Below the pieces are notes generated by a model. That model saw only the letters and a program-made list of their open reading frames with translations. It was not told the origin of the DNA and made no database searches. 7,806 nucleotides of DNA from Gallionella sp. GTDB taxonomy: Bacteria > Pseudomonadota > Gammaproteobacteria > Burkholderiales > Gallionellaceae. Location of the stretch: assembly GCA_024654105.1 (NCBI GenBank), contig JANLID010000319.1, forward strand, positions 1-7,806. The letters run 5' to 3'. Shown here one piece after another: positions 5,428 through 7,806 of this stretch; position 1 is the stretch's first letter, and every line of letters starts with the position of its first letter. Both the position numbers and the translations under genes were made by a program.

Positions 5428-5459
5428 GGCAAAACAACGCGGACCGCATGAGCGGCCCG
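5428..5459 (-). terminator. Weak terminator or attenuator between rpsO and pnp
   Basis: On the minus strand CGGGCCGC (5459-5452) pairs with GCGGTCCG (5447-5440) over a TCAT loop with one G-U pair, giving eight pairs. A broken T-rich tract (TTGTTTTG) follows. This resembles the partial terminator found between rpsO and pnp in E. coli, which lets some transcripts continue into pnp. The imperfect T-run suggests incomplete termination. Confidence 0.5.
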
Positions 5460-5473
5460 GTGGATGAAACCTG

Positions 5474-5743
5474 TTACTTGCGAATTTCCAGGCGCTGGAT
5501 CAGCGTGCGATAGCCCGCGTCATTCTGGCTCTTGAGGTAATCGAGCAGCTTGCGGCGGCGGCTCACCAGGCGCAGCAAACCGCGACGGGAATGGTGATCC
5601 TTGGCGTTGTCTTTGAAATGCTCGGTCAGATAAGTGATGCGTGCAGTAATCAAGGCCACTTGCACTTCGGGGGAACCCGTGTCGCTCTTGGCACGTTGAA
5701 AGTCGGTAACGATTTGCGCTTTTTGCGCGGCGGTAATTGCCAT
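5474..5743 (-). CDS. rpsO: 30S ribosomal protein S15
   Basis: 89 residues, the standard bacterial length. S15 is a primary 16S rRNA-binding protein that organises the platform of the small subunit. The hallmark segments are present: DTGSPEVQVALITARITYLT (residues 21-40), HFKDNAKDHHSRRGLLRLVS (42-61), and RRRKLLDYLK followed by Y-R-L at the C-terminus. The ATG at 5741-5743 is preceded by AGGAG (5755-5759), with a fairly long 11-nt spacing. It is transcribed from the promoter at 5774-5803 and leads into pnp, 114 nt downstream. In E. coli S15 represses its own mRNA through a pseudoknot; the leader here is only about 24 nt by my promoter call, and I see no obvious equivalent. Confidence 0.98.
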   Translation of the reverse strand: MAITAAQKAQIVTDFQRAKSDTGSPEVQVALITARITYLTEHFKDNAKDHHSRRGLLRLVSRRRKLLDYLKSQNDAGYRTLIQRLEIRK

Positions 5744-5773
5744 TTGGTTTTGCTCTCCTGAAAAAAGTGCCGC

Positions 5774-5803
5774 ATTCTACCCTTGAATGCCCCTATTGCT
5801 CAA
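5774..5803 (-). promoter_or_regulatory. Sigma-70 promoter for rpsO-pnp
   Basis: On the minus strand TTGAGC (5803-5798, four of six -35 bases) lies 18 nt before TAGAAT (5779-5774, five of six -10 bases). The expected start near 5767 gives a 24-nt leader to the rpsO ATG that contains the AGGAG site. Confidence 0.65.
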
Positions 5804-6174
5804 CCCCAATAAGTGCAGTCAGTAAACGAACCGCATGCGCAGGAGTTTCCAGCCCCGCAATCGACAGCTATTATTTTACCCGCCGGGTAGCTCTACCCTG
5901 TATTTGCCGATATGTGCTTGATAACCTTTCAGCAATTTCTCGGCAACACCATAACTTTCCGCCAATTTTCAAGTTTTCGTCGCTTGCTCGAAGGTGGCGT
6001 GCGAGTTGGCGAGGGTCAGGCTTCTACCAAAAATCGCCCGTAACAACATGCAGAACAACAATACCAGCAAGCTCTACAATACCGCGCACGGTAAGAGAGC
6101 AGTGGTTGCAGGACACTGGGGCAAAACCGTACACGCCAGTTTGAAGCTTGCTTGCCATTTTTGTGTCATTTATT
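5804..6174. other. Gene-free stretch between rpsO and the large repeat protein
   Basis: About 370 nt in which I cannot support a gene. Short open frames exist on both strands (for example plus 5737-6144, which overlaps the start of rpsO, and minus 5876-5965, 29 codons), but none has a good ribosome binding site, recognisable motifs or coherent coding character. A small inverted repeat GGGTAG/CTACCC sits at 5885-5898. No T-tailed hairpin is seen after the stop of the large gene at 6175, so its termination is unexplained. No terminal inverted repeats or target duplications were recognised. It may be the remnant of a junction created by insertion or rearrangement. Confidence 0.5.
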
Positions 6175-7806
6175 TCACTGACCCAATCTTTCCAGCCCCT
6201 CCCTGAGTCCCGCGAGCGCCTTCAATTGCTGGATGTTGTCCGCGCCCAACTGAGGGATGCCCTGTTGGTCGACCGAACCGAAAAGACCGAACGGCCTGGA
6301 ATCCGTGCCGGACTCCGCGAAGATATCTTCGTCGCCCCCGCTCTGCTCCAGATGCTTTTTGAGCCGGGCATTCATCCGCTCCCATTCCGAACTGACATCC
6401 CCGGAAACACCCTTGGCAACATTCCGGTTCACCTGCCGGTCGATCTGGCCTCCCCAGCCCCCCTCCCAATCCTGATCGCTTAGCGACAAATACTGTTCAT
6501 TGACACTTCCCTCATCGAACCAGGCACGAATCAGCTTTTCGGTGCGGTGGCTGTCATCAGCCTCGTCGTCCTTCGCGTGGGTGTCACCCTTGTTTGCTTT
6601 ATTATCCGATGATCGGTCGCCCGATTCCTGCCCGTGCGAATGCGCATCGGAGTCCGCCTTGTAACCGTTGCCGCCTTTCGAACCCGGGTGCCCCGGTGAA
6701 GTGCCGGGGCCGTCGTTGTGGTTGTGGTCGTGGCCGGGTGGCGGCGCGTCTTCTCCGTTGCCCACCCCTTCGTTGCCACGGCTGACCGAGATGCGGAAGA
6801 CATCCGAGGCGGACAGGCTGCCGGCGGTGCTGCCGGTAGCGGCCACGCTGTCTGTCGCGGTCACCTGAACATCCACCAAGTCGGCCTTTTTTGGGGCCTC
6901 GCCCGAGAAGGTCCGGGTAGCCGCATCGAAGCTCAGCCAATCCGGCAGCGCAGAACCGTCGGCCAGCGTCGCCGCATAATCGAGCGTGTCGCCCTGGTCG
7001 ATGTCGGTAAAACTCCCGGCGGGCATCTGCCATGAGAAGTGCTTGTCGCTCCTGAGGTCTTGATCGGCCAATGGCACAACCAGGATGGGCGCGTCGTTCG
7101 CCCCGTTCAGGAACACGTCCAGTACCGAGGCGGCGCCGACGATGCCATCCGTCGCGGTGTAGCCGAAATGTTCGACGACCTGCGCGTCGCGCCCCAGCGA
7201 CTGCACTGCCGGGGAGGCGTTATCCAGGGTGTAGCTGTAACTGCCGTCGGAATTCAGGGTGAGCTGGCCGTAGTTGCCTTGCTGCGTGCCCGCATCGGCC
7301 ACGCTCAGGACGGTACCCTGATCGACATCGCTATCATTGGCAAGCACGTTGCCGGTCGCAGTGATATTAAGGTCTTCCTGCACGGCAGCGGCATCGTCCG
7401 CCGTTACCGGGCCATCGTTCGCACCGGCGACCGTCATGGCGACGGTGGCCGTACTGGTCGCACCAGCCAGATCGCTCACGGTGTAGCTGAATGTGTCGGT
7501 GGCAGTCTGGCCTTGTGCCAACGATTGATACAGGTTGCCGATGTCGTATTGCACCTTAGCATTCGTCAGGGTTACTGCTGCGCCTGAGTCCGCCTGCGAC
7601 ACGCCAACAATATTGAGCACATCGCCGTGGATGAAGTCAGGGTCGGTGTCGTTGGCCAGCAGGGTCGCAGCATCGAGCTGCACCGCACCGCCGTCTTCGA
7701 TCGCAGCTCCCGTATCGGCATTGGTAGCCGGGGTGTCGTTGACGTTGGCGACGTTGAGGTTGAACGCGCTGGATGCGCTCAATCCGCCCGTGTCGGTCGC
7801 CGTCAC
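6175..7806 (-). CDS. Giant VCBS/cadherin-like repeat protein, C-terminal part
   Basis: The last 543 residues of a gene that continues past the right edge; the first visible codon is not a real start. Residues are numbered from that codon. 1-25: end of one cadherin-like domain (ending NVNDTP). About 26-134: a VCBS/cadherin-type domain with LLANDTDPD, DTFSYTVSD and GANDGPV. About 135-240: a VCBS repeat with VLANDSDVD, YGQLTLNSDGSYSYTLDN and GANDAPI. About 241-342: a dystroglycan-type cadherin/putative Ig domain with SFTDIDQGDTLDYAATL and LPDWLSFDAATRTFSG. About 346-420: low-complexity linker rich in Gly, His, Asp, Asn and Lys. 421-543: a hydrophilic tail with Trp429, 447, 451 and 475. Such proteins are usually large type I-secreted adhesins whose domains bind calcium through the Asp-rich loops. 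No GGxGxDxxx RTX repeats are visible here. The function is inferred from architecture only. Confidence 0.85.
   Translation of the reverse strand: MTATDTGGLSASSAFNLNVANVNDTPATNADTGAAIEDGGAVQLDAATLLANDTDPDFIHGDVLNIVGVSQADSGAAVTLTNAKVQYDIGNLYQSLAQGQTATDTFSYTVSDLAGATSTATVAMTVAGANDGPVTADDAAAVQEDLNITATGNVLANDSDVDQGTVLSVADAGTQQGNYGQLTLNSDGSYSYTLDNASPAVQSLGRDAQVVEHFGYTATDGIVGAASVLDVFLNGANDAPILVVPLADQDLRSDKHFSWQMPAGSFTDIDQGDTLDYAATLADGSALPDWLSFDAATRTFSGEAPKKADLVDVQVTATDSVAATGSTAGSLSASDVFRISVSRGNEGVGNGEDAPPPGHDHNHNDGPGTSPGHPGSKGGNGYKADSDAHSHGQESGDRSSDNKANKGDTHAKDDEADDSHRTEKLIRAWFDEGSVNEQYLSLSDQDWEGGWGGQIDRQVNRNVAKGVSGDVSSEWERMNARLKKHLEQSGGDEDIFAESGTDSRPFGLFGSVDQQGIPQLGADNIQQLKALAGLREGLERLGQ

Noticed and set aside
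5876..5965. 29-codon frame on the minus strand with a protein-like reading (LAESYGVAEKLLKGYQAHIG)
   Set aside because: It looks helical and coding-like but starts with TTG, has no Shine-Dalgarno and a stop lies just upstream in frame. It could be a gene remnant, but there is not enough to call even a pseudogene.
5737..6144. 135-codon open frame on the plus strand upstream of rpsO
   Set aside because: It overlaps the rpsO start and promoter, has no ribosome binding site and shows no domain or coherent composition. It reads as a chance open frame in a non-coding stretch.
5804..6174. tRNA or small RNA gene in the gap upstream of rpsO
   Set aside because: No cloverleaf, CCA-proximal acceptor stem or T-loop consensus could be found on either strand, and no promoter-terminator pair is visible.

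Overview
The window looks like chromosomal DNA of a betaproteobacterium, most likely from the Nitrosomonadales/Gallionellaceae side. This is inferred from the gene set, its order and the protein sequences; no marker in the window fixes the genus. Most of it is conserved housekeeping sequence. The right end is the tail of a very large repetitive surface or secreted protein.

Left part (1-1148, minus strand): yceD-rpmF-plsX, the classical cluster joining a 23S rRNA-related protein, ribosomal protein L32 and the phospholipid-synthesis enzyme PlsX, which is cut by the window edge. A near-consensus sigma-70 promoter sits directly in front of yceD and implies an almost leaderless mRNA. A strong rho-independent terminator lies between rpmF and plsX.

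Centre-left (1167-2962, plus strand): a divergent cluster of a YceF-type Maf nucleotide pyrophosphatase (TTG start) and, 2 nt downstream, an RsmI-like SAM-dependent methyltransferase. dksA follows from its own likely promoter. Behind dksA is the most unusual non-coding stretch of the window: a 37-nt palindrome centred on the dksA stop codon, two 76-nt tandem units that each fold into a long hairpin with the same 19-nt core, and then a bidirectional terminator.

Centre-right (3242-5803, minus strand): rpsO-pnp (ribosomal protein S15 and polynucleotide phosphorylase). The intergenic leader carries a weak attenuator-like hairpin, a tandem 13/14-nt repeat and a GC-rich hairpin just upstream of the pnp ribosome binding site. 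This fits the post-transcriptional control known for pnp in enterobacteria. rpsO has its own promoter.

Right part (5804-7806): about 370 nt in which no gene can be supported, then the C-terminal 543 residues of a giant VCBS/cadherin-like protein on the minus strand. It ends in a His/Asp/Gly-rich linker and a Trp-containing tail without visible RTX repeats. In many Proteobacteria truB or other translation genes lie upstream of rpsO, so this junction looks like an insertion or rearrangement point.

I see no CRISPR array, tRNA, rRNA or recognisable transposase. The best candidate for something undescribed is the structured, duplicated 3' region of dksA.
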